Shown here: in pieces, positions 1 to 9,806 of the stretch
How positions within the stretch are numbered: the stretch's first letter is position 1
Layout of the letters: each line of letters starts with the position of its first letter
DNA from: JBQCHF01 sp051953655
Lineage (GTDB): Bacteria > Actinomycetota > Actinomycetes > Motilibacterales > Motilibacteraceae
Reading direction: 5' to 3'
NCBI GenBank assembly: GCA_051953655.1
Contig: JBQCIO010000344.1
Coordinates: forward strand, 1-15,005
DNA length: 15,005 nucleotides
Notes under the pieces: generated by a model
Told to the model about the DNA's origin: nothing
Database searches by the model: none
What the model saw: only the letters and a program-made list of their open reading frames with translations
Made by a program: the position numbers and the translations under genes

Positions 1-2213
1 GCCTCGACGCCGAACCACTCCGGGTGCTCCCGGCGCAGCCGGAGCGCGCGGGAGACCACGAGCAGCTTCTCCTCGTCGACGTCGCGCGGCCGCTCACCGG
101 AGTCCAGCCGGGCCAGCAGCTCCCGCCGCCGGGCGTAGTCGACCGGGCGGGGGTTGTCCGGGTCGACCAGGGAGAGGTCGACCAGCTCGGTGCCCTGGTA
201 GACGTCGGGGACCCCGGGCATGGTGAGCTGCACCAGCTTCTGCCCGAGGACGCCGGCCCGGGCCGGGCCGTCGAGGTGCTCGGCGCACCAGGCGCCCACG
301 GCCGCGAGCACCTCGGGGGCCGACAGCACCGCCTCGGCGAAGGACCGCACCGACGCGTCGTAGGACTCGACCGGGCTCACCCACGACGTGCGCCGCTTGG
401 CCTCGCGGGTGGCCTTCTCCAGGTAGCCGTGGACCCGGTCCAGGCCGATCGCGCCGGAGGAGGACCAGGTGCCCACCAGCGTCTGCCAGAACAGGTACTC
501 GGTCTCGCCGTCCAGCTCGTCCGGGCGCAGGTGCGCGGTGGCGGCCCGCCACTCGGTCACCGCCTGCCCCCAGGCCGCCGGGATCTCGCTGAGCACCGCG
601 AGCCGGGCGCGCACGTCCTCCGAGCGCTTGGTGTCGTGCGTGGACAGCGTGGTCATGGCCACCGGCCAGTCCTGCTGCTGCCGCTCGCACCAGGCGTGGA
701 AGTCGTCCGCGGACACGCCGAAGTGCGTCGGGTCGCCGCCCACCTCGTTCAGGGAGGACAGCCGGAACCAGCGGTAGAAGGCGGTGTCCTCCACGCCCTT
801 GGCCATCACCGGCCCGCAGGTCTGCTGGAACCGCACCGCGAACTCGTCCCGCCGCGCGTCCGCCCGCCCGTCGCCGACCGGTCGGCCGAGGGCAAGGTCC
901 CGCAGCAGCTCGACGGTGCGGTGCCGCTCCTCGGGCAGCCGCTCGCGGGCCACCTCGGCGGCCCGCTCGACCAGCGCCACCGACTCGTCAGGAGCCGGTT
1001 CGCCGGGCACCACGTAGGCGCGGTAGACGGGGAACGCGACCAGCAGCTCCACCAGGGCCTCACGGAGCCCACGCCGGGTGTGGTCCCGGATGGTGATGTC
1101 GTCGTGGCAGATGGCCGCCGCCAGCTCCATGAGCCGGTTCACCTCGGCGTAGAGCGGGCCCTCGACGACGTCGCGCTTGGCCTCCTCCACGACGTCGGCG
1201 AACTCGGCGGGAGCACCCGCCAGGGCCACGTGCAGCGAGCCCAGCGGCCCCGCGCCGCGGGGGTCGAGGAACAGCCCGCCCACCCGCAGCAGCGCGTCGT
1301 AGCCGGTGGTCCCGCTGCACGGCCAGTCCGCCGGCAGCTGCTCGGCCCCCTCCAGGATCTTCTCGACCACCACCCAGGACCCGCCGGTGGCGGCCGCCAA
1401 CCGGCGCAGGTACTCCCGCGGATCCGCCAGCCCGTCGGGGTGGTCGATGCGCAGCCCGTCCAGCTTGCCCTCGGCCACCAGCTGCACCAGCAGCGCGTGG
1501 GTCTCGGCGAAGACCCGCTCGTCCTCCACCCGGATGCCGGCCAGGGCGTCGACGTCGAAGAAGCGCCGGTAGTTCAGCTCCTCGTCCGCCACCCGCCACC
1601 AGGCGAGCCGGTAGAACTGCCGGTCCAGCAGCTCGGGCAGGGGCAAGTCCTCGGTGCCCTGCCGCACCGGCCACGCATGGTCGTAGTAGCGCAGCACGGG
1701 CTCGTCCGCGAACGTGTCCGAGGTGTCCAGGGTGAGCTCGCCGGAGGCCAGCACGTCGCCCACCGGCGCGCCCAGCACCGGCAGCAGGATCGCCCGGTCC
1801 TGCGCGGCCCAGTCGACGTCGAACCAGTGCGCGTACGGCGAGGTCGGCCCCTCCCGCAGCACCGACCACAGCGGCGCGTTGAGGGACACCGGCACCGGCA
1901 CGGCCACGTGGTTCGGCACGACGTCGGCGACCGCGCCCAGCCCGCTCGAGGTCAGCGCGCGGTGCAGCTCGTCGAAGGCGCCGGCTCCGCCCAGGTCCGC
2001 GGACAGCTCGGTGTGGTCGACGACGTCGTAGCCGTGCGTCGAGCCGGGCGCCGCCTGCAGCACGGGGGAGAGGTAGGCGCTGCCGACGCCGAGCGCGGCG
2101 AGGTAGTCGGCCTGGGCGGCCAGGTCCGCGAAGCCGAACTCCGCCCGCAGCTGGAGCCGGTAGGTGGACACTGGGACGGGCCGGTCGGGGGCCGGGACGT
2201 GCGGGGCGGTCAT
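1..2213 (-). CDS. treY: Maltooligosyl trehalose synthase, 3' end beyond window
   Basis: Intramolecular transglycosylase that turns the reducing-end alpha-1,4 bond of a maltooligosaccharide into an alpha,alpha-1,1 bond, giving maltooligosyl trehalose in the cytoplasm. I translated the minus strand by hand from the ATG at 2213-2211: 737 codons are open to the left edge with no stop. It opens with VSTYRLQLRAEFGF (residues 15-28), the usual TreY beginning, followed by GLH13 active-site motifs: ADVVPNH (96-102), DGLRIDHPDG with probable nucleophile D257, and VVVEKILEG with probable acid/base E284. Family members are about 770-830 residues, so only the C-terminal tail is missing. The start has an AGAGGA ribosome site a few bases upstream. 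It follows glgX and a small membrane gene on the same strand, the usual TreX-TreY-TreZ setting; TreZ should lie to the left but is not visible. Confidence 0.95.
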   Translation of the reverse strand, partial: MTAPHVPAPDRPVPVSTYRLQLRAEFGFADLAAQADYLAALGVGSAYLSPVLQAAPGSTHGYDVVDHTELSADLGGAGAFDELHRALTSSGLGAVADVVPNHVAVPVPVSLNAPLWSVLREGPTSPYAHWFDVDWAAQDRAILLPVLGAPVGDVLASGELTLDTSDTFADEPVLRYYDHAWPVRQGTEDLPLPELLDRQFYRLAWWRVADEELNYRRFFDVDALAGIRVEDERVFAETHALLVQLVAEGKLDGLRIDHPDGLADPREYLRRLAAATGGSWVVVEKILEGAEQLPADWPCSGTTGYDALLRVGGLFLDPRGAGPLGSLHVALAGAPAEFADVVEEAKRDVVEGPLYAEVNRLMELAAAICHDDITIRDHTRRGLREALVELLVAFPVYRAYVVPGEPAPDESVALVERAAEVARERLPEERHRTVELLRDLALGRPVGDGRADARRDEFAVRFQQTCGPVMAKGVEDTAFYRWFRLSSLNEVGGDPTHFGVSADDFHAWCERQQQDWPVAMTTLSTHDTKRSEDVRARLAVLSEIPAAWGQAVTEWRAATAHLRPDELDGETEYLFWQTLVGTWSSSGAIGLDRVHGYLEKATREAKRRTSWVSPVESYDASVRSFAEAVLSAPEVLAAVGAWCAEHLDGPARAGVLGQKLVQLTMPGVPDVYQGTELVDLSLVDPDNPRPVDYARRRELLARLDSGERPRDVDEEKLLVVSRALRLRREHPEWFGVE

Positions 2214-2316
2214 CGGGTCCTCTCGTCGGGCCCGGCGCTCGGCCGGCGGCCGGGGTGCGGGGCGTCTGCCTGCCCCCTTCCCCTGCGGGTGGCGCCGCAC
2301 CCGTGGGCGGGCCCGG

Positions 2317-2586
2317 TCAGCGGTCTCGGCGCTCCCAGGCGGCCTCGATGCCCAGCTGCACCCCGCAGGCGATGCAGCCCACCAGCAGCGCGGCACCGCC
2401 CACCAGGGCGAACAGCGAGCCGAGACCGCCCTGTCCGCTGGCCGTGGCGGCGAGGCCGAGGGCCACGAAGAGGCCGCCGAGGAGGACCAGGCCGAGCCAG
2501 CGCGGCACCGGCCTCGCCTGGTTGGGGTCGAGCATCCGCTCCCGCGGCGCCACCAGCGGCAGGTCGCCGTTCCGCTCGTCGCTCAT
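2317..2586 (-). CDS. Small two-helix membrane protein, function unknown
   Basis: An 89-residue protein that I do not recognise. The frame is open up to 2625, but the ATG at 2586-2584 is preferred because a strong GGAGGGGG ribosome site lies just before it and the product then starts MSDERNGDLP. Residues 1-28 are polar and probably cytoplasmic; residues about 29-50 (WLGLVLLGGLFVALGLAAT) and 54-78 are hydrophobic and probably form two membrane-spanning helices; the tail EAAWERRDR is charged. It sits between glgX and treY, 90 nt from the first and 103 nt from the second, all on the same strand, so it may be co-transcribed with the trehalose genes. Nothing in the sequence links it to sugar chemistry. 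It has neither a signal peptidase site nor a lipobox that I can see. Confidence 0.75.
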   Translation of the reverse strand: MSDERNGDLPLVAPRERMLDPNQARPVPRWLGLVLLGGLFVALGLAATASGQGGLGSLFALVGGAALLVGCIACGVQLGIEAAWERRDR

Positions 2587-2676
2587 TGGTCCCCCTCCGT
2601 GGCGAGTACCGGCAGCATGGCGCACCCGTCACCACCTGACCAGCACCTGAGCTCGGGAACAGGGGGAGGACCGAGG

Positions 2677-4803
<2,127 letters not shown>

Positions 4804-4955
4804 CGCGGGGGTGCTCCTCAGTCTGTTCGACGACGCTTCGGTCGGCGTAGTGGTCGGCGCAGCGGTCGCGGCTCATCCTGCCCCAGACCCCGTCGACTCC
4901 ACCCTTCCCGCAGGTCAGCGGCCCGTCACAGCTCCGGCGAGCTCCCTCCCGCGGG
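4804..4955 (-). promoter_or_regulatory. Intergenic region carrying the glgX promoter and the end of the sulfur operon
   Basis: A 152-nt gap between the last gene of the sulfur operon and the start of glgX, all on the minus strand. Because the two blocks are functionally unrelated, a promoter for glgX is expected here, but I see no convincing -35/-10 pair, so its position is inferred from context only. The only structure I can point to is the inverted repeat described separately at 4930-4943. Confidence 0.35.
4930..4943 (-). terminator. Short inverted repeat after the sulfur operon, possible terminator
   Basis: On the minus strand the sequence reads AGCTC-GCCG-GAGCT, a 5-bp stem with a 4-nt loop, 12 nt past the stop of the last sulfur gene. 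There is no T-tract, so it would be an actinobacterial-style hairpin without a U-run at best. The stem is short for a GC-rich genome and could be chance; read-through into glgX is equally possible. Confidence 0.25.
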
Positions 4956-5591
4956 TCAGGCGGCGGCGTGCGCCAGCGCGGGCAGCGCGGCGTCGAAGCG
5001 GGCCAGCACGGCCCGCGCCACCTCCTCGCAGCTGCCCAGCGGCGCGGCCACCGGTACGCCGGCCGGCAGGGCCGGCAGCGGGGCGCCGACGACGTCGAGC
5101 CGGGCCACCGCGACGCGGCGCGCGCCGCCGCGGCAGAGCTGGTTCACGGCGGGGACGACCTCGGTGGGGGCCCCGACGGGCAGCACCCGCTGCCACCCGG
5201 CCGCCGCCCAGCGCCGGGCGAGCTCTCCCGACCGGTCCCGCTCCGGCCAGCCGGTGACCACGAGCGAGAAGTCCGGGTCGCCGGGCCACACCCCGGCCTC
5301 GCGCAGCCGCCGCTCCGCGGCCCCCGCCAGCAGGGGGTGGCCCGCGAGCGTGGCGAGGACCGCGCCGCCCTCGCGCACCGAGGCACCGCCCTCCAGCATG
5401 GCCGCGTCGCCATCGAGGGGGACCAGCACGGTCGAGGGGCCGCCGACGCCCGCCAGGGCGGACGGCGCGGCCGCCGCCTGGGCCAGGCGGACCACGAGCC
5501 CCGGGCGGCGACGAGCGATGAGCCCCGCCAGCGACTGCGCCGTCGCGGTCCGCCCCGCCGGGTGCAGCAGCGTGAGGACCACCCCGGTCAT
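4956..5591 (-). CDS. CbiX/SirB-like (sirohydrochlorin chelatase-fold) protein, degenerate
   Basis: A 211-residue Ala/Leu-rich protein, last gene of the sulfur operon. Its ATG overlaps the cysG stop (ATGA) and has a strong GGAGGAGG ribosome site. It resembles actinobacterial sirohydrochlorin chelatases in overall plan: a beta strand ending in a His (VVLTLLH, H10), a GHPLLAGAAERRLREAG helix (84-100), a second half with a SLVVTGW strand, and a C-terminal APLGSCEEVARAVLARFDAAL helix (183-203). The second metal-binding His expected in the strand after about residue 55 (here VLVPLDGDAAMLEGGAS) is missing, and the usual HGSRD motif is only HPAGR. The protein may therefore be an inactive or altered relative; CysG upstream already carries its own ferrochelatase domain. 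The family assignment rests on weak similarity and operon context; a hypothetical protein is the alternative. Confidence 0.6.
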   Translation of the reverse strand: MTGVVLTLLHPAGRTATAQSLAGLIARRRPGLVVRLAQAAAAPSALAGVGGPSTVLVPLDGDAAMLEGGASVREGGAVLATLAGHPLLAGAAERRLREAGVWPGDPDFSLVVTGWPERDRSGELARRWAAAGWQRVLPVGAPTEVVPAVNQLCRGGARRVAVARLDVVGAPLPALPAGVPVAAPLGSCEEVARAVLARFDAALPALAHAAA

Positions 5592-6859
5592 GCGCCCTCC
5601 TCCGCGTGCCGCCCGCTCGCTGTCCCTGCCAGCCCGTCGAGCTGCTCGTGCAGCCGCGCCACCTCGCCGACCACGACCACGGCCGGGTTGCTCACGCCGC
5701 GCTCGGCGGCGACGTCGGCGATGGTGGCCAGGGTGCCCAGCGTCGTGCGCTGGTCCGGGGCGAAGCCGCGCTCCACCACCGCCACCGGGGTGTCGGCGGC
5801 CCTGCCGTGGGCGACCAGCGCGACCGCGCTCTCGGCGAGCCGGGTGACCCCCATGAGCAGCACCAGCGTGCCGTCGAGGCGGGCCAGCTCCGGGTCCTCC
5901 AGCGCCTCGTGCGCCGAGACCACGGCGAAGCCGCGGGCCAGGCCGCGGTGGGTGACCGGGATGCCCGCGGCGGCCGGCACCGCCACCGCGCTGGTGACGC
6001 CGGGCACCACCTCGACGTCGACCCCCGCCGCCAGGCAGGCGAGGGCCTCCTCGCCGCCGCGGCCGAGCACGAACGGGTCACCGCCCTTGAGCCGCACCAC
6101 CCGCCGTCCCTGCTGGGCGTGCTGGACCAGCAGCCGGTTGATCTCCTCCTGCGGCACCGGGTGGTGGTCCGGGGTCTTGCCGACGTCCACCACCAGGACG
6201 TCATCGTCCAGCGTGTCCAGCAGCGCCAGCGGCGCCAGCCGGTCGACCACGACGACGTCGGCGGCGGCCAGCAGCTGACGGCCCCGGGTCGTGACCAGGC
6301 CGGGGTCGCCCGGCCCGCCGCCCACCAGCGCGACGTGACCTGCCCCGCCGGAGCGGTGCCGGCGCAGCGGCAGCGAGCCGGTGGCGAGCGCCACGGCCAC
6401 CGCGTCGCGCAGCCGCACCGACCGGCGCGGGTCGCCGTTGCTCGTCACCGCCACCGAGACGACGTCGGACTGCTCCGACGAGCCGTCGGAGCCGAGCTGG
6501 ACAGAGGTGACCGCGGGCCGCCAGGCGGTCGAGGAGCGGGCGTCGTCCGCACGCACGCACCAGACCCGCCGCAGCTCGGCCTCCGCCGCCACCATCCCGT
6601 CGACCTGCGGGTCGCCGGTCGCCGTGTGCACCAGCCAGGCCCCGTCGAGGTCCGCTGCCTCCACCTCGCGCCCGACCCAGCGCACGGCGTGCCCTCGCAC
6701 CAGCGCGGCGAGGTCCTCGCAGAGGGCCGGTGCGACGACCAGCACGTCGCCACCGGCCTCCAGCAGGCCGTGCGCCCGGCGCGCCGCCACCGGACCGCCG
6801 CCGACGACGAGGCAGCGCCGGCCGGAGAGGTCGAGGGCCAGGTGGTAGCGAGCGCTCAT
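5588..6859 (-). CDS. cysG: Siroheme synthase: precorrin-2 dehydrogenase/ferrochelatase fused to uroporphyrinogen-III methyltransferase
   Basis: Makes siroheme, the cofactor of the sulfite reductase at the head of the operon: the C-terminal half methylates uroporphyrinogen III at C2 and C7 with SAM, the N-terminal half oxidises precorrin-2 with NAD and inserts iron. The product is 423 residues. Residues 1-160 form the Met8/CysG-N domain with the nucleotide motif VVGGGPVAARR (18-28) and D105 in CVRADDAR, which aligns with the catalytic Asp of Salmonella CysG. Residues 174-415 form the SUMT domain, with VALVGGGPGDPGLVTTRG, VRLKGGDPFVLGRGGEE and VVPGVTSAVAVPAAAGIPVTHRG. The ATG at 6859-6857 overlaps the permease stop (ATGA) and has GGAGG 4 nt upstream; the frame is open further upstream but has no reason to start there. 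A polar insertion (GSDGSSEQSD, 122-131) sits in the linker of the N-domain. Confidence 0.95.
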   Translation of the reverse strand: MSARYHLALDLSGRRCLVVGGGPVAARRAHGLLEAGGDVLVVAPALCEDLAALVRGHAVRWVGREVEAADLDGAWLVHTATGDPQVDGMVAAEAELRRVWCVRADDARSSTAWRPAVTSVQLGSDGSSEQSDVVSVAVTSNGDPRRSVRLRDAVAVALATGSLPLRRHRSGGAGHVALVGGGPGDPGLVTTRGRQLLAAADVVVVDRLAPLALLDTLDDDVLVVDVGKTPDHHPVPQEEINRLLVQHAQQGRRVVRLKGGDPFVLGRGGEEALACLAAGVDVEVVPGVTSAVAVPAAAGIPVTHRGLARGFAVVSAHEALEDPELARLDGTLVLLMGVTRLAESAVALVAHGRAADTPVAVVERGFAPDQRTTLGTLATIADVAAERGVSNPAVVVVGEVARLHEQLDGLAGTASGRHAEEGA

Positions 6860-7752
6860 GAGGCCTCCAGGACGGGCCCCAGGCCGCGGCGCCGGCGCAG
6901 CGCCTCCTGCGCCCGGGTGAAGCCGAACCGGTCGACGAGGAGCCCCACCACGAGGATCACCAGCACGGCCGCGAGCACGGTGTCGACGTGCCCGGCCTTC
7001 TTGGCGCCGTCGACGTAGGCGCCCAGGCCGCCGCTGGCCGCGCCCATGATGAGCTCGCCGGCCACCAGCGACCGGAACGCGAACGCCCACCCGTGCTGCA
7101 GCCCGCTCACCACCCCGGGCAGGGCGGCCGGCAGCACGACGCGGCGTAGGAGCGCCGCGCCGGTGTACCCGAGGGTGCGCCCGGCCTTGAGCAGCAGCGG
7201 GGGCACCGAGGTGACGGCGTCGCGCGTGCCCAGGGCGATCGACGGGATGGCGCCCAGCACGGTGACGGTGAGGACCGCCGGGCGGCCGGCGCCGAGCACG
7301 AGCACGGCCACCGGGATCCACACCGCGCTGGGCAGCGACTGCAGGCCGATCAGGTAGGGGCTCACCGCACGGCTGGCCAACGGGCGCCGGGCGAGCAGCA
7401 GGCCGACCGCCACGCCGAGCACGGCGCTGAGCGCGAAGCCGAAGCCCATCAGGGCCATCGTCCGGCCGGCCGAGGCGAGCAGGTGGCCCTGCGCCAGCTC
7501 GCGCACCGTGGTGCGCCCGACGACGCCGGGAGCCGGCAGCCGGGTCGACGTGGTGGCGGTCAGGAGCGACCAGCCGGCCAGCACGGCCACGCCGGTGAGC
7601 AGCGGTGCCGCGCCCGACCGCAGCCGGCGGGCCAGCACCTGGGCCGGGTGGCGGCGACGCGTGGCCAGGCCGGAGGTCGTGCTGCGGGCGCTGGCCGCGG
7701 GGACCGACGGGACCGGCGTCGGCGCGGCGAGCGTGTCAGGCGAGGGCGGCAC
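6856..7752 (-). CDS. ABC transporter permease, sulfonate/taurine/nitrate type
   Basis: A 298-residue inner-membrane permease of the SsuC/TauC/NrtB kind. The first 45 residues are Pro/Ala/Ser/Thr and Arg rich and probably cytoplasmic. About six hydrophobic segments follow (near 49-66, 98-120, 130-154, 158-175, 220-240, 257-274). The conserved cytoplasmic EAA loop that docks the ATPase is visible at 186-218 (LLLKAGRTLGYTGAALLRRV then LPAALPGVVSGL). The GTG start at 7752 has GAGGAG about 8 nt upstream and lies 17 nt inside the ATPase gene, so the pair is translationally coupled. The substrate cannot be read from the permease; the sulfur operon makes sulfonate or sulfate likely. Actinobacterial sulfate-assimilation operons often carry such a transporter, usually with a binding protein, which is absent here. 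Confidence 0.9.
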   Translation of the reverse strand: MPPSPDTLAAPTPVPSVPAASARSTTSGLATRRRHPAQVLARRLRSGAAPLLTGVAVLAGWSLLTATTSTRLPAPGVVGRTTVRELAQGHLLASAGRTMALMGFGFALSAVLGVAVGLLLARRPLASRAVSPYLIGLQSLPSAVWIPVAVLVLGAGRPAVLTVTVLGAIPSIALGTRDAVTSVPPLLLKAGRTLGYTGAALLRRVVLPAALPGVVSGLQHGWAFAFRSLVAGELIMGAASGGLGAYVDGAKKAGHVDTVLAAVLVILVVGLLVDRFGFTRAQEALRRRRGLGPVLEAS

Positions 7753-8545
7753 CGGCGGTCTCCTCGAGCGGGTCGGCGTCGGCGAGCAGGGCGCGCACCT
7801 CGCGGGTGAGGCTGATGACGTGGTGGTCCTCGACCACCCGGGGTCGGGGGAGGAACACCGGCACGCTGCCGACCACCCGCCCCGGCCGGGAGGACAGGAC
7901 GACCACGCGGTCGCCGAGCACGACGGCCTCGCGCACGTTGTGCGTCACGAACACGACCGTGGTGCGCAGCTGCTGCCACAGGGCCTGCAGCTCCACGTGC
8001 AGGTGGTCGCGGGTGTCGGCGTCCAGGGCGGAGAACGGCTCGTCCATGAGCAGCACCTCGGGCTCGAGGGCGAGGGCCCGGGCCAGCGCGACCCGCTGGC
8101 GCATCCCGCCGGACAGCTCGTGCGGGCGGGCGTCGCCCAGCCCGCCGAGGCGGACCCGCTCGAGCCACTCCTCGGCCACCGCCCGGCGCGCGGCGGGGGC
8201 GTCGCCGCGGGCCCGCAGCCCGGCCTCGACGTTCTCGCGCACCGTCAGCCACGGGAAGAGCGCGTGGTCCTGGAAGACCACCACCTGGCGCGGACCGGGG
8301 CCGGTGACCTCCTCGCCGTGCACGAGCACCCGGCCGGAGTCCGGCCGCTGGTGGCCGGCCATGATGTCCAGCAGGGTGGACTTGCCCGACCCCGACGGCC
8401 CGACGACGCACACGAACTCCCCGTGCGCCACGTGCAGGTTCACCCGGTCCAGCGCGGTGCCGTGCCCGTCCTGCGAGTAGCGCCGGCTGACCCGGTCCAC
8501 CTCCAGGGCCAGCGGCACCCGCGGCAGCGGGGTCACCGTGGCCAC
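7736..8545 (-). CDS. ABC transporter ATP-binding protein, SsuB/TauB type
   Basis: A 269-residue ATPase that powers the neighbouring permease. Walker A is GPSGSGKST (49-57), the Q-loop is VVVFQDHALFPWLTVREN (88-105), the signature is LSGGMRQRVALARAL (144-158), Walker B is VLLMDEPFSALD (164-175) and the switch His lies in VVFVTHNVREAV. The HALFPWLTV wording after the Q-loop is typical of the nitrate/sulfonate/taurine branch. It begins at GTG 8545, 1 nt beyond the cysN stop; a second in-frame GTG three codons later is possible. The C-terminal 45 residues (after SSRPGRVVGSVPV) follow the usual form of this branch. Context suggests uptake of sulfate or an organosulfonate. Confidence 0.92.
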   Translation of the reverse strand: MATVTPLPRVPLALEVDRVSRRYSQDGHGTALDRVNLHVAHGEFVCVVGPSGSGKSTLLDIMAGHQRPDSGRVLVHGEEVTGPGPRQVVVFQDHALFPWLTVRENVEAGLRARGDAPAARRAVAEEWLERVRLGGLGDARPHELSGGMRQRVALARALALEPEVLLMDEPFSALDADTRDHLHVELQALWQQLRTTVVFVTHNVREAVVLGDRVVVLSSRPGRVVGSVPVFLPRPRVVEDHHVISLTREVRALLADADPLEETAGAALA

Positions 8546-8546
8546 C

Positions 8547-9806
8547 TCACGCCTCTCTCAGGGCAGGTGGGCCGGCGAGCCCGGCGGCCAGGGTGGCGCC
8601 GTCGGTGTCGTCCACGAGCAGGAACGCCCCGGTGGCGCGGACGGAGGCGTAGTCGTCCAGCGGCAGCGGCTCCTGGGTCCGCACCCGCACGTGCCCGATC
8701 TCGTTGAGGCGCAGGGATCCCGGAGCCGGGGTGCGGGTGAGGGTGTCGACCTCGAGCCGGTCGACCACTTCACGGACGATCGCCCGGACGGTCCGCGTGC
8801 CGTGGCGCAGCAGCACCCTGGCGCCGGGCCGGAGCGGGCGTTCGTCCAGCCAGCACACCGTTCCCTCGACGTCCTGGGTCGGGACCGGCGCACCGTCGGC
8901 GGCGGCGAGCAGGTCGCCGCGCGCGACGTCGACGTCCTCGGCCAGCCGGACGGTGACCGACTGGCCGGCCACCGCCTGCTGCAGCGGGCCGTCGTAGGTG
9001 TCGATGCCGGCCACCGTGGCGCGCTGGCCGCGCGGGAGCACGACCACCTCGTCGCCGACCGTCAGCACGCCGGCCGCCACCTGCCCGGCGTAGCCGCGGT
9101 AGTCGGGGGTGTGGGTGCGGACCACGTACTGCACCGGGAAGCGGGCCGGCTGCGTGGCCGGATCCTCGCTCACCGGCACGTTCTCGAGGTGCTCGAGCAG
9201 CGTCGGCCCGTCGTACCAGGGGGTGCGGGCCGAGCGGTCCACCACGTTGTCGCCCTCGAGCGCGCTGAGCGGGATCGCCGTGACATCGCTGACGCCCAGG
9301 ACGGCCACGTGCGCGGCCAGCTCCTCGGCGATGGCGCGGAAGACGGCCTCGTCGAAGCCGACGAGGTCCATCTTGTTCACGGCGACCACGAGGTGGCGCA
9401 CACCGAGCAGCGCGGAGACCGCCGCGTGCCGGCGGGTCTGCTCCAGCACGCCCTTGCGGGCGTCGACGAGGATCACGGCGAGCTCGGCGGTGGAGGCGCC
9501 GGTCACCATGTTCCGCGTGTACTGCACGTGCCCCGGGGTGTCGGCGAGCACGAACTTGCGGTCGGCCGTGGCGAAGTAGCGGTAGGCGACGTCGATGGTG
9601 ATGCCCTGCTCGCGCTCGGCCCGCAGGCCGTCGGTGAGCAGCGAGAGGTCCACCCGCTCCAGGCCCTTGTCCGTGCTGACCCGCTCGATGTGCGCGAGCT
9701 GGTCGGCCAGCACGGACTTGGTGTCGTAGAGCAACCGGCCGACCAGGGTGGACTTGCCGTCGTCGACCGAGCCGGCGGTGGCCAGGCGGAGAAGGTCGGC
9801 GCTCAC
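8547..9806 (-). CDS. cysN: Sulfate adenylyltransferase large (GTPase) subunit
   Basis: GTP-hydrolysing partner of CysD; together they make adenosine 5'-phosphosulfate (APS) from sulfate and ATP. The 419-residue product starts at GTG 9806, which shares one base with the cysD TAG stop (TAGTG), with GGAGGGG about 10 nt upstream; the open frame extends much further but only out-of-frame cysD sequence lies there. G1 is AGSVDDGKST (11-20), G2 is EREQGITIDVAYRYF (64-78), G3 is DTPGH (89-93) and G4 is NKMD (144-147), followed by SALEGDNV and EF-Tu-like beta-barrel domains (about 215-410). It ends there: there is no C-terminal APS kinase domain of the NodQ or mycobacterial CysNC kind, which fits an APS-reductase pathway. 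The gene sits between cysD and the transporter ATPase. Confidence 0.96.
   Translation of the reverse strand: MSADLLRLATAGSVDDGKSTLVGRLLYDTKSVLADQLAHIERVSTDKGLERVDLSLLTDGLRAEREQGITIDVAYRYFATADRKFVLADTPGHVQYTRNMVTGASTAELAVILVDARKGVLEQTRRHAAVSALLGVRHLVVAVNKMDLVGFDEAVFRAIAEELAAHVAVLGVSDVTAIPLSALEGDNVVDRSARTPWYDGPTLLEHLENVPVSEDPATQPARFPVQYVVRTHTPDYRGYAGQVAAGVLTVGDEVVVLPRGQRATVAGIDTYDGPLQQAVAGQSVTVRLAEDVDVARGDLLAAADGAPVPTQDVEGTVCWLDERPLRPGARVLLRHGTRTVRAIVREVVDRLEVDTLTRTPAPGSLRLNEIGHVRVRTQEPLPLDDYASVRATGAFLLVDDTDGATLAAGLAGPPALREA

Noticed and set aside
24..2639. An 871-codon open frame on the plus strand
   Set aside because: It is antisense to treY, whose minus-strand frame carries clear catalytic motifs. 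The plus frame is Arg/Gly/Pro/Val/His-rich with no family motif, as expected for the opposite strand of high-GC genes.
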